Shown in pieces: positions 1 through 7,458 of a stretch of DNA of 12,480 nt. This DNA comes from Rhodothermia bacterium (lineage in GTDB: Bacteria; Bacteroidota; Rhodothermia; Rhodothermales; JABDKH01). The notes beneath the pieces are model-generated. The model was not told the DNA's origin. It was given only the letters and a program-made list of their open reading frames with translations, and made no database searches. The DNA lies in contig JAHHLP010000241.1 of NCBI GenBank assembly GCA_018679295.1, positions 1 to 12,480 of the forward strand, in the 5' to 3' direction. A program made the translations under genes and the position numbers. The first letter of the stretch is position 1; the number at the start of each line of letters is the position of its first letter.

Positions 1-36
1 GTCGTGAAGGCAGTGACCGCCGAGGACGAGGAGTAG
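1..36 (+). CDS. C-terminal end of a rightward gene (partial, unidentified)
   Basis: Frame 1 is open from the window edge and reads VVKAVTAEDEE, then TAG at 34-36. The other two forward frames read less naturally: one stops at once, and the other continues through rare codons into the GlmU gene. The acidic, Ala/Glu-rich tail is typical of a protein C-terminus, and a hairpin with T-rich flank follows six bases later, as expected at the end of a gene. The gene converges on the GlmU-like gene. Eleven codons are too few to name a product. In some Bacteroidota the neighbour of this GlmU family is ribosomal protein L31 type B, but nothing here proves that. Confidence 0.4.
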   Translation, partial: VVKAVTAEDEE

Positions 37-41
37 CGGAG

Positions 42-57
42 AATAGCGCGAGCTATT
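42..57. terminator. Candidate bidirectional hairpin terminator between convergent genes
   Basis: AATAGC pairs perfectly with GCTATT around a GCGA loop, a GNRA tetraloop. Outside the six-pair stem, a G-T wobble and a further G-C pair after one mismatch extend it towards 38-61. On the plus strand the right arm runs into TTTCC, so there is a short T-rich tail but no long T-run. The hairpin sits exactly between the rightward gene ending at 36 and the leftward gene ending at 53, and its right arm contains the latter's stop codon. Rho-independent function is inferred from position and shape only. Confidence 0.4.
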
Positions 58-1327
58 TCCTCGGCCCGTCCTCCCGGTGTCGCACCGACTCAGCGTAAAC
101 GCGCTGCAGGAGTTCTTCGGTTGTGGCGCTCAGGGATCTTTCTCTCCTACCCATCACGGTGCGCGCTACCCGGATGGCTTTCTCAAACCGGTAGTCGACG
201 TATCGGTCGTCGGGGCTGCCCCACATAAACGATGGCACGTAGCGTGGCTGATAACCCGCGCCATACAGGTTGCAGCATACACCAATCACCGACCCGGTGT
301 TAAACATGGTGTCAATCCCGCACTTGGAATGGTCGCCCATGAACAGTCCGGCGAAGACGCGACCTGAAGACTCCATTGCCCCTTCCGTCTCGTTGTAGAG
401 CGATACCGCCCCATAATCGTTCCGAAGGTTGGACGTATTCGTGTCGGCTCCGAGATTGCACCAGCTGCCGAGAACCGAATCGCCAAGATATCCGGGATGT
501 GCTTTGTTGCTGAATCCCTGAATGATCGATCCTTTGATCTCTCCGGCAACCTTGCACCACGGTCCGATCACACTCGAGTCCACGTTCCCGCCCGCTTTAA
601 CCAGGCTATGTTCGCCGATCACGGCCGGTCCACGAATGACGGTGTGCTCGAAGATGGTTGCTTCCTTGTCTATGATCACCGGGCCGGCCGATGCGTCGAG
701 GACGGCTCCTGCTCGGACTTCGGCTCCTGGAGCGACGAAGATGTGCTCTCCAGCAATGAGGATGGCGTGCTCGGATACTTTCGTGTCGGGCCGCTCGAAG
801 ATGTTGTACCCTTTCGAAAGCTCGCCGAAGTCGGCCGCAACTGATGCGCCGATATGATCGAACAAGTCCCACAGTCGGTTCACGAGTACGCAGTCGATGC
901 TAATCCGACTGGCTCCTGCCGGGACATCGGCGGCCGTCACGGCGTCCGAATCCACCGATAGACCCGCGCTGCCGGCGGGAATCCAAGCGGCAACAAGGTC
1001 CTCGCCGGTCACAAAGGCGAGCGCCGTGCCACCCTTGGCTGACGCGATAATATCCGCTGCGACCGTGCCCTCAGGATCCACCAATCGGCCATTCACAAAC
1101 AGAACGTCCACGCCGTCCGGTATTCGATTCACCGGCAGCCCGGTCTCTTCTCCGGTGACACCCGCCAGCGCTGACCGACTGTGCAGCACGGTGCCTGTGG
1201 CCGGGAAGTGATCGCGAGTGGTTTCCAGGAGCGTTCTGCGCCCCGCTCTCAGCATGTATGACGCCCGGGTAAGCGTAAGCGGCCTCAGATATTCCGTGCC
1301 GTAGTCCTCGAAGATGCAGAGCAGCAT
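53..1327 (-). CDS. GlmU-like sugar nucleotidyltransferase with left-handed beta-helix acyltransferase domain
   Basis: A 424-residue cytoplasmic protein resembling the Bacteroidota 'alternative GlmU' family (putative UDP-GlcNAc diphosphorylase/glucosamine-1-phosphate N-acetyltransferase), which would supply sugar nucleotides for envelope polymers. The N-terminal third (about 1-160) opens with FEDYGTEYLRPLTLTRASY, in the style of that family. The canonical L-A-A-G-x-G-T-R-M nucleotide loop of GlmU is absent. From about 186 to 350 come hexapeptide-like beta-helix turns rich in I/V-G and ending in the family-typical block GEIKGSIIQGFSNKAHPGY (262-280) and the CNLGADTNTSNLRNDYG stretch (290-306). 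The C-terminus (380-424) is a basic helical tail. The start is the only ATG before the divergent intergenic region. The exact sugar and acyl donor are not readable. A GlmU-like role is a family assignment, and another hexapeptide-linked sugar nucleotidyltransferase is the alternative. Confidence 0.85.
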   Translation of the reverse strand: MLLCIFEDYGTEYLRPLTLTRASYMLRAGRRTLLETTRDHFPATGTVLHSRSALAGVTGEETGLPVNRIPDGVDVLFVNGRLVDPEGTVAADIIASAKGGTALAFVTGEDLVAAWIPAGSAGLSVDSDAVTAADVPAGASRISIDCVLVNRLWDLFDHIGASVAADFGELSKGYNIFERPDTKVSEHAILIAGEHIFVAPGAEVRAGAVLDASAGPVIIDKEATIFEHTVIRGPAVIGEHSLVKAGGNVDSSVIGPWCKVAGEIKGSIIQGFSNKAHPGYLGDSVLGSWCNLGADTNTSNLRNDYGAVSLYNETEGAMESSGRVFAGLFMGDHSKCGIDTMFNTGSVIGVCCNLYGAGYQPRYVPSFMWGSPDDRYVDYRFEKAIRVARTVMGRRERSLSATTEELLQRVYAESVRHREDGPRK

Positions 1328-1469
1328 TATGCGGGTTCAAAGCAGATTGCGGGACGGCAAAATAACGCACCGCGTGAAACGTATGCGAGAAGTAGTCCGT
1401 TCGACTCTCCGTATGCTCTTCAGACCTTAACTTGGGCGCGTTCCCAACGCATCATCATCAATTCCCGAC
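1328..1469. promoter_or_regulatory. Divergent intergenic region, GlmU-like gene / transaldolase
   Basis: 142 bp that must hold promoters for both flanking genes. One-mismatch versions of the Bacteroidota -7 box (TAnnTTTG) are visible: TAACTTGG at 1428-1435 on the plus strand, about 34 bp before the transaldolase ATG, and TTATTTTG at 1365-1358 on the minus strand, about 30 bp before the GlmU-like ATG. Neither has a TTG at the usual 19-bp distance upstream, so these are weak candidates. No strong Shine-Dalgarno sequence precedes either ATG. No RNA gene or repeat is seen. Confidence 0.25.
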
Positions 1470-2138
1470 ATGAAATTTTTCATCGATACCGCCGACCTGG
1501 ACGAGATTCGCGAAGCCAACGCGATGGGCGTCCTGGATGGAGTCACCACGAACCCGTCGCTCATGAAGAAGGCGGGCGGCGCGGACTTTCACGAGCATAT
1601 TTTCCGCATCTGCGAAATCGTTGATGGCGATGTGTCAGCCGAAGTCACTGCCGTTGACTATGACGGAATCATGGAAGAAGGGCGCACGCTTGCCGGCATC
1701 CACAAGAACGTCGTGGTCAAGGTGCCGCTCATCATGGATGGCATCAAGGCCCTCAAGTCGTTCAAAGAGCAGGGGATTCGTACAAACTGTACGTTGTGCT
1801 TCTCCTCGACCCAGGCACTGATCGCGGCCAAGGCGGGAGCGACGTACATCAGTCCGTTCATGGGTCGTGTAGACGACATCTCCTGGGACGGGCTGCAGCT
1901 TGTGGAGGATATTGTTGAGGTTTATTCCAATTACGGATTCGAGACGCAGGTTTTGGCCGCGTCCATCCGGCACCCGATGCATGTTGCGCGATGCGCGCAA
2001 ATCGGCGTCGACGTCGCCACCATGCCGCTCGCCGTCATCTCGCGCCTGCTGAAGCATCCGCTCACGGACAACGGCCTCGAGAAGTTCTTAGCCGACTGGG
2101 CCGATTACCGGGCGGAGGGTGAGACGGTTCGACCATAA
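1470..2138 (+). CDS. tal: Transaldolase, small (TalC/FSA-type) subfamily
   Basis: A 222-residue cytoplasmic class I aldolase of the pentose phosphate pathway that transfers a dihydroxyacetone unit between sugar phosphates. Full length for the short decameric subfamily. Visible signatures are MKFFIDTADL at the start, TTNPS (26-30), KVP with the Schiff-base lysine K84, TLCFS (108-112), AGATYISPFMGRVDD (122-136), AASIRH (163-168) and KHPLTD (195-200). Two positions separate true transaldolases from fructose-6-phosphate aldolases within this fold. Here the residue in SAEV is Glu (E58), and the one in SPFMGR is Phe (F130), matching transaldolase. FSA enzymes carry Gln and Tyr there. The assignment to transaldolase rather than FSA therefore rests on those residues. 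The gene begins the rightward metabolic block, with 56 bp to the next gene. Confidence 0.94.
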   Translation: MKFFIDTADLDEIREANAMGVLDGVTTNPSLMKKAGGADFHEHIFRICEIVDGDVSAEVTAVDYDGIMEEGRTLAGIHKNVVVKVPLIMDGIKALKSFKEQGIRTNCTLCFSSTQALIAAKAGATYISPFMGRVDDISWDGLQLVEDIVEVYSNYGFETQVLAASIRHPMHVARCAQIGVDVATMPLAVISRLLKHPLTDNGLEKFLADWADYRAEGETVRP

Positions 2139-2194
2139 GCTCACGCATCTGCCGAGTTGATCATTACGGAGCCCCGATGGGCAGCGAATAAAAT

Positions 2195-3601
2195 ATGAGA
2201 TTCGTTACGCTTGGGGCTTCCGATTCCATTGGAGCGAGCTGTCACCTGCTGCAGGTGGCCGGCGTGGGGGTGATGCTCGACGCGGGCACCGATCCCGATG
2301 AAGATGGCCCGGACGGCCTTCCCATGTTCGACTGGGTTCGCAAGCGATCCGATGTCTTCATCGATCACGTTCTTGTCTCCCATGCGCACCATGACCACGT
2401 GGGAGCGCTGCCTGTCCTGGTCCGCGAGTTTCCCCACGTTCAGGTCCACATGACGCGGCCGACCCGCGAGCTGGCCGAGTTCGTGCTGCCGGCCTCCGCG
2501 CGGTTGCAGAAGCGGCGCGTTCGCGAGGGCACTGCGACCAGTGAGCCCCTGTTCGATGAAGAGGAGCTTGATCTTCAGTCGTTCCTCTACAGGTCGCACG
2601 ATTTGGAGAGGCGCTTTCGCCTCAACGGAGTGGCTGGGGCCGGAGCGGTGGATGCCGCGTTCTATCATTCCGGGCATATTCTCGGCGCGGCCGGCATCGA
2701 GCTCTCGTTTGAAGAAGGAGATCGACTCAGACGCGTATTTTACTCCGGAGATACCAATATCCGTTCGCAGTCGATAATTCCCGGGGGTTCGTATCCGGAT
2801 CAACCCATCGACGTGTTGATTCTCGAGTCGACGCTCGGGGCCGATCCGGAGGCGGAACTGACGACGCGACGTACCGAGGAGCTTCGCTTTGCGGAGGGGT
2901 TGCGCCGCGTATGGGAGAGGGGCGGAACGGCGGTAGTCCCCGTGTTTGCCGTAGGCCGGGCGCAGGAAGTACTCGCCCTTATCGATCGGTACAAGCGACA
3001 CGGAAGGCTCCCGGCCGAGGTGCCTGTCTATACCGCAGGCGCGATGCGTGCTGTAGCGGAGTTGTACGATCGAACGCGCTATTCGTCGCCGCGACTCAAC
3101 CAGGAGTTTGTCGTCGAGAATGTAGATCAGGTGCGGCTTCCAAGAAGTTCGGCAGCTCGGCGCCGCGCTCTGCAGGAGCCGGGCATCCACGTGATATCCA
3201 GCGGCATGATGTTCGAGCGGACGCTGTCAAACAGGATTGCCCAGGAACTGGTCGCCGACGAGAAGAACGCCGTGTTTCTTGTCGGCTTTGCTCAGGAGGG
3301 GACGCCGGCGGATCGGCTGCTCGCCGCCGACGCCCGTAGGGAGGAATCCGGAGAGGCCGAGGTTGTGCTGGATCCGATACGAGGAAGCCAGCCGCTGTGT
3401 TGTCAGGTAGAGCGTTTTCGGCTCAGCGGACACAGCCACCGGCGAGACCTCCTGCGTCTGGTAGAACGTCTATCTCCGACAACGGTGGTCCTCGTGCACG
3501 GCGAGACTGAGGCGCGTCAGTGGATGGCCGACAACATCAACTTTTTCTATCCGGATATAGACATTATTCTGCCGGAGACCGGGGTGCCGTACGAGTTGTA
3601 G
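2195..3601 (+). CDS. MBL-fold beta-CASP ribonuclease (CPSF73-like, RMMBL family)
   Basis: A 468-residue cytoplasmic two-zinc nuclease of the metallo-beta-lactamase/beta-CASP family, whose members cut or trim RNA. Metal-binding motifs in order: HAHHDH (63-68), the third-motif histidine in SGHILGA (H161), and the bridging aspartate in SGDTN (D186). The beta-CASP cap follows with motif A as ILESTLG (E211), the glycine-rich PVFAVGRAQEVL (249-260), the SSGMMF segment (335-340), motif B histidine in LSGHSHRRDL (H413) and motif C in LVHGE (H435). All metal ligands expected for an active enzyme are present. No S1 or other RNA-binding extension is seen, so the enzyme resembles the compact bacterial/archaeal CPSF-like form, not RNase J. 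The ATG is 14 bp after a GGAG-like sequence (ACGGAGC). It lies between, and co-directional with, transaldolase and the FAD enzyme. The natural RNA target is unknown. Confidence 0.9.
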   Translation: MRFVTLGASDSIGASCHLLQVAGVGVMLDAGTDPDEDGPDGLPMFDWVRKRSDVFIDHVLVSHAHHDHVGALPVLVREFPHVQVHMTRPTRELAEFVLPASARLQKRRVREGTATSEPLFDEEELDLQSFLYRSHDLERRFRLNGVAGAGAVDAAFYHSGHILGAAGIELSFEEGDRLRRVFYSGDTNIRSQSIIPGGSYPDQPIDVLILESTLGADPEAELTTRRTEELRFAEGLRRVWERGGTAVVPVFAVGRAQEVLALIDRYKRHGRLPAEVPVYTAGAMRAVAELYDRTRYSSPRLNQEFVVENVDQVRLPRSSAARRRALQEPGIHVISSGMMFERTLSNRIAQELVADEKNAVFLVGFAQEGTPADRLLAADARREESGEAEVVLDPIRGSQPLCCQVERFRLSGHSHRRDLLRLVERLSPTTVVLVHGETEARQWMADNINFFYPDIDIILPETGVPYEL

Positions 3602-3652
3602 CTTGCCCCTCGGTAACATTTGTTGAGCCGGAAGATTACTGCCCGAAGCTGG

Positions 3653-6547
3653 ATGCAAAACGCTCATTTCTTCGACGAACTTCGATCGAGTCTGGACGGC
3701 GAGATTCTGTTGGATGATGTGAGCCGGGCGCTCTACAGCACCGACGCGTCTATCTACCAGGTGATGCCGATGGCCGTGGTCGTGCCGCGGTCGGTTGAAG
3801 ACGTGCGCGAGTTGGTGGGGGCGGCAGCTCGCCACGGCGTCTCCGTAGTGCCTCGGGGCGGGGGTTCTTCCCTCGCCGGGCAGACGGTCGGTGAAGGCGT
3901 CGTCATCGACTTCTCGAAATACCTCGACGAGGTGCTTGAGGTCAATGTTGAGGAACGATGGGCGCGGGTCCAACCCGGGCTGGTGCTCGAAGCCCTGAAC
4001 CGGAGGCTGTCGGAACACGGCCTCATGGTGGGCCCCGACCCCGCCAGCGGCAACCGGGCGACACTCGGTGGAATGCTTGCCAACAATAGCACCGGCACGC
4101 ATTCCATACTGTATGGCAATTTCATTGACCACGTCCGCCGGGCGAGCGTGATACTCGCCGACGGTACAGCGACCAGCTTCGAGGCGCTGGACGTTCCTGC
4201 GTGGACGGATCGTCGCACGCGGCCCGGCCTTGAGGGTGACGTCTACCGGAAGGTCGACAAACTGCTGGCAGAAAACGCCAAGGTGATTCGCGACAAGACC
4301 CCCGTCCATTGGCGTCGCAACAGTGGCTATCGGCTGGAGGCGCTTCTTTCGGAAGAAGTGAACCTTGCAAGGGTGCTGTGTGGCAGCGAAGGCACGCTTG
4401 CAGTGGTTACCGATCTCGAAATCGGCCTGGTCGAGAAGCCAGCACACACCGGTCTGGCGGCTGTTCATTTTCACAAGAGACTGCATGCTTTGCGGGCGGT
4501 TACCTCGATCCTGCGAACCGAGCCGGCCGCAATAGAACTTCTGGACGGCACAGCGATCAAGCAGGGGCGCAAGGCTCCGGGTTTCGCGGACTCGATGGCC
4601 TTCATCGAAGGCGATCCGGGGGGTGTGCTGCTTGTGGAGTACTATGGGCGTACGGCGGCCGAGGCCGCGGAAGCGCTCGAGCAGCTGGCCCAGCGGGCTC
4701 AAGCCCTGCACGGATTCTATCACATCTTCTCCATTACCGACCCGGCCTACATCGCACGTGTGTGGGCGGTTCGCCGTGAGGTGCTTGGGCTGGTGATGGG
4801 CATCCGCGGCGAATACAAACCCGTCCCCTTTATCGAAGATGCGGCCGTGCCCGTCGAGCATCTCGCGGACTACATCGAAAAACTCGACACCTACATTTCA
4901 GGGACCGGTACCCGCACTGCCTACTACGCGCATGCGTCTGCCGGATGTCTCCACGTAAGACCCTTCCTGAATCTCAAGGAGGCAAACGAGGTCGAGAAGA
5001 TGAAGGACATCGCGATGGCGTCGATGGAGCTGGTGAGAGGTTACGGCGGATCGGTCTCTTCAGAACACGGTGACGGACTAGCTCGCAGCTGGCTGAATCC
5101 GTACTTCCTCGACGAAGAGCTGTACAAGCTCAACGTCAGTTTGAAGCAGATCTTTGATCCGGCCGGCATCCTCAATCCCGGCAAGGTGGTCGAGGCGCCG
5201 CCAATGACCGAGAGCCTTCGCTTCGGCCCTGAATATCGGACGGCTCGATTTCAAGAGACGATGGACTTCGGTGACTTCGGGGGGTTTGCAGAAGCGGTTG
5301 AGATGTGCAACGGCAACGGCGCCTGCCGCAAGCTGGACACCGGGACGATGTGTCCCAGCTTCATGGTTACACGGAACGAGCAGGATTCCACGCGCGGCCG
5401 GGCCAACGCGCTGCGGTTGGCGATGGCCGGCCATCTTTCGCCGGGCGCCATGACGGACCGCCGCATGTACGAGGTGATGGACCTTTGCATCCAGTGCAAG
5501 GCATGCAAGACGGAGTGCCCGTCGAACGTCGACATGGCGCGCATCAAAACGGAATGGCTGTCGCGGTATTGGGCGGACAACAAGGTGCCGATGCGCACCA
5601 AGCTGTTCGCGCATCTCCCTGCAATTGCTAGAGCCGCAGGAAAGACCGGTCGCAGGATCGGATCGGTCGTCAATGGCAGCCGGCTGACCCGCGGCATCAT
5701 GTCGACGCTGCTTGGGGTCGCTCGCGAGAGACAGCTTCCGCGATTTGCCTCGAAGACGTTTGTTCAATGGTTCGGTGAGCGCGGGGAGGTGGCTGGTGAG
5801 CGCGAGATCGTGCTTTTCCCGGACTCTTTCACCAACTTCTTCGAGCCCGATGTCGGTCGAGCCGCGGTGGAGGTTCTTGAGGCGGCCGGCTACCATGTCC
5901 TCGTGCCGGAGCTTCCGGTTTGCTGCGGCCGCACCTATCTGTCGAAAGGCTTTCTCGCGCAGGCGCAACGAACGGCGATCGAAACCATCGATGTGCTGTT
6001 CGAATACGCGGATCGAGGTCTCGATATTATTGGGCTGGAGCCCAGCTGCATTCTGACCCTGAGAGACGAGTTTCTTGTACTCCTCGCGGGTGAAAAGCGG
6101 GCGCGGACCGTTGCAAAGAAAGTGGCCACCTTTGACGAGTTCGTGCTGCGCAACCGTCGGCTGTCCTTCTCGAATACGCGCTTCCACACGAGTCATGATC
6201 CGGTTCTTGTGCACGGCCATTGCCACCAGAAGGCATTGAGTGGTACCGACCCTACGATAGGATGTTTGGAGCTGTGTGGTTACGAGGACGTGCAGGTAGT
6301 GGACTCCGGGTGCTGCGGTATGGCGGGCGCTTTTGGATACGAGAAGGAACACCTGTCGATCTCGCACGCGATGGCTGAGAGGCGACTTGCGCCGGCAGTT
6401 CGGGCGCTTCCGGAGAACGGCGTCGTCGTTGCAGCGGGTACGTCGTGCCGGGCCCAAATACTGGATCTGACCGGGAAGGTGGCACTGCATCCCGCGCAGG
6501 CGGCTCGCAACCAGCTCGCAGCCGGGCAGTCACGAACTACTCACTAG
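3653..6547 (+). CDS. FAD-linked oxidase fused to 4Fe-4S and CCG (heterodisulfide-reductase-like) domains
   Basis: A 964-residue flavo-iron-sulfur dehydrogenase of the GlcD/D-lactate/D-2-hydroxyglutarate type, which oxidises a 2-hydroxyacid and passes electrons to the respiratory chain. Residues about 40-260 form the FAD-binding domain (PRGGGSSLAGQTVG at 67-80, GGMLANNSTGTHS at 139-151). Residues 260-515 form the oxidase C-terminal domain (HASAGCLHVRP 427-437, SSEHGDGLARS 469-479, ILNPGKV 506-512). A ferredoxin-like part follows, with C552, C558 and C567, then CIQCKACKTECP (612-623). Two cysteine-rich units end the protein, with CCG at 757-759 (PVCCGRTY) and 887-889 (SGCCGMAG), plus EPSC (796-799). 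The ATG at 3653 is chosen; an in-frame TTG at 3620 would add 11 residues. No signal peptide or membrane helix is seen, so it probably docks to the inner membrane face. The E. coli relative YdiJ acts on D-2-hydroxyglutarate; the substrate here is not readable. Confidence 0.92.
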   Translation: MQNAHFFDELRSSLDGEILLDDVSRALYSTDASIYQVMPMAVVVPRSVEDVRELVGAAARHGVSVVPRGGGSSLAGQTVGEGVVIDFSKYLDEVLEVNVEERWARVQPGLVLEALNRRLSEHGLMVGPDPASGNRATLGGMLANNSTGTHSILYGNFIDHVRRASVILADGTATSFEALDVPAWTDRRTRPGLEGDVYRKVDKLLAENAKVIRDKTPVHWRRNSGYRLEALLSEEVNLARVLCGSEGTLAVVTDLEIGLVEKPAHTGLAAVHFHKRLHALRAVTSILRTEPAAIELLDGTAIKQGRKAPGFADSMAFIEGDPGGVLLVEYYGRTAAEAAEALEQLAQRAQALHGFYHIFSITDPAYIARVWAVRREVLGLVMGIRGEYKPVPFIEDAAVPVEHLADYIEKLDTYISGTGTRTAYYAHASAGCLHVRPFLNLKEANEVEKMKDIAMASMELVRGYGGSVSSEHGDGLARSWLNPYFLDEELYKLNVSLKQIFDPAGILNPGKVVEAPPMTESLRFGPEYRTARFQETMDFGDFGGFAEAVEMCNGNGACRKLDTGTMCPSFMVTRNEQDSTRGRANALRLAMAGHLSPGAMTDRRMYEVMDLCIQCKACKTECPSNVDMARIKTEWLSRYWADNKVPMRTKLFAHLPAIARAAGKTGRRIGSVVNGSRLTRGIMSTLLGVARERQLPRFASKTFVQWFGERGEVAGEREIVLFPDSFTNFFEPDVGRAAVEVLEAAGYHVLVPELPVCCGRTYLSKGFLAQAQRTAIETIDVLFEYADRGLDIIGLEPSCILTLRDEFLVLLAGEKRARTVAKKVATFDEFVLRNRRLSFSNTRFHTSHDPVLVHGHCHQKALSGTDPTIGCLELCGYEDVQVVDSGCCGMAGAFGYEKEHLSISHAMAERRLAPAVRALPENGVVVAAGTSCRAQILDLTGKVALHPAQAARNQLAAGQSRTTH

Positions 6548-6572
6548 ACTCGTGCGAGCCACCCAGATCGCG

Positions 6573-7235
6573 CTAGATCTCGAAGCCTATTCCGACTACA
6601 AAGTCCAGAAAGCCGAATCGAGCTCTGTCCGATCCATGCCCCATGATGTCAAGGCCGTCAATAATGCGGTATCGGCCCTGCAGCTCGAGAAACGTGCTTC
6701 CGGCGATTCGTGCGCGCAGGCCGCATGTAGCTTGAGCTCCCCAGCCCATCCCGAGGGCGCCAGTCACGTCGGAGTCCATAGCTAACCGCTCTGTCGACGC
6801 CTCTGCCTCGTCCACGCGCGTTCTAAGCTGTGTGAGATAATAGGACACGCCCACACCTGCGACCGGTACGAACCTTCGCCCGGGATCCGCCAACAGCCGC
6901 TCGTACCTCAAGGTGATGGGTACTGCTTTGAACTTCCAGTCCGGCTCCTCCTGAAATCCCCGGTACTTGAAGTAGAACGAGGCAACCTTGACGAACTCGG
7001 TGCTGATTCCAACCGACTGACGGTCACCCAGCCGATAGTTAAGGGACACCAGTTTGGAAATCGACGATGTCGAGGAGATCAACGTACGTTGCGGTGCACG
7101 AATGGATTGGAGTCGCGGAAGGGCCGCTTCGACTGCGGCGTCCGGGTCAGCCTCCGCCACGACGCTGCCATTCTGCGCTCGAGTACAAGGCGCCAGTGCG
7201 AAGACGAGAACCGCGACGATACCGATCCGATACAT
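6573..7235 (-). CDS. Small exported probable outer-membrane beta-barrel protein
   Basis: 220 residues with a clear Sec signal peptide: M-Y-R, a hydrophobic core at about 4-16, and a likely cleavage after TRA (residue 20). The mature part alternates hydrophobic and polar residues in strand-like stretches (SLNYRLG, VGISTEFVKVASFYFKYRG, FVPVAGVGVSYYLTQL, TFLELQGRYRI) and ends FGFLDFVVGIGFEI, which resembles the last strand of a small barrel, though the final residue is Ile and not Phe. The aromatic girdle and short turns fit an 8-strand OmpW/OprF-like barrel. No specific family was recognised, so this is a fold-level call. It follows the S41 protease on the same strand after 223 bp, and its 3' end lies 25 bp from the convergent FAD enzyme. 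It probably sits in the outer membrane. A periplasmic all-beta protein is the alternative. Confidence 0.6.
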   Translation of the reverse strand: MYRIGIVAVLVFALAPCTRAQNGSVVAEADPDAAVEAALPRLQSIRAPQRTLISSTSSISKLVSLNYRLGDRQSVGISTEFVKVASFYFKYRGFQEEPDWKFKAVPITLRYERLLADPGRRFVPVAGVGVSYYLTQLRTRVDEAEASTERLAMDSDVTGALGMGWGAQATCGLRARIAGSTFLELQGRYRIIDGLDIMGHGSDRARFGFLDFVVGIGFEI

Positions 7236-7343
7236 GGACTGAGTGGAGCTCTGTGACTACAAGCGGACGACTATGCGTTGTCCTAAATCAGTATCGGTGA
7301 ATCGATAAGTCCGTTAAAAAGTGGGAGAGACGCTTATCACGAT

Positions 7344-7375
7344 CCAAGATATTGATAATCAAATGGATTGCGCAA
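7344..7375 (-). promoter_or_regulatory. Candidate Bacteroidota-type promoter for the beta-barrel gene
   Basis: Reading the minus strand, TTG (7375-7373) is followed after 21 bp by TATCTTGG (7351-7344), which matches TAnnTTTG at all but one fixed position. The spacing is within the reported range for Bacteroidota promoters but not the optimal 19. It would give a 5' untranslated region of about 100 bases. Weak on its own, but the 223-bp gap before this gene suggests it has its own promoter. Confidence 0.27.
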
Positions 7376-7408
7376 GGTGGAATGTGGTCGTCCAGGTCCG
7401 TCAGTGCT

Positions 7409-7439
7409 GAATGATTCATTCGACTGCCGCGTGCGCGGC
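7409..7439. other. Two short inverted repeats downstream of the S41 protease gene
   Basis: GAATGA-T-TCATTC (7409-7421) is a compact palindrome, and GCCGC-GTGC-GCGGC (7426-7439) is a five-pair GC hairpin. Both lie 20-50 bases beyond the protease stop codon on the minus strand. No T-run follows either, so an intrinsic terminator is not supported. The hairpin could stabilise the 3' end of the methyltransferase-protease message, and the palindrome could be an operator for the beta-barrel gene. The rest of the 223-bp gap (7236-7458) holds only the promoter candidate listed separately. Confidence 0.25.
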
Positions 7440-7458
7440 CGACACCGCTTACGCCTCT

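Noticed and set aside
2141..3190. 349-codon open frame on the minus strand
   Set aside because: Antisense to the MBL-fold nuclease and without recognisable motifs. The plus-strand protein explains the region fully.
3620..3652. TTG start adding 11 residues to the FAD enzyme
   Set aside because: The extra residues (L-S-R-K-I-T-A-R-S-W) match no FAD-domain feature. The ATG at 3653 gives a normal family N-terminus, though neither start has a strong ribosome-binding site.
3470..4861. 463-codon open frame on the minus strand
   Set aside because: It lies wholly antisense to the MBL nuclease end and the FAD enzyme, both with clear catalytic motifs. Its translation is rich in His/Arg/Gln without domain motifs, as expected for a shadow frame in GC-rich DNA.
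5078..6490. 470-codon open frame on the minus strand
   Set aside because: Antisense to the iron-sulfur half of the FAD enzyme, whose Cys motifs are intact. The reverse translation has no recognisable family pattern.
6549..6558. CTCG-TG-CGAG hairpin between the convergent FAD enzyme and beta-barrel genes
   Set aside because: Only four base pairs with a two-base loop and no T-run on either strand, so a terminator is not supported.
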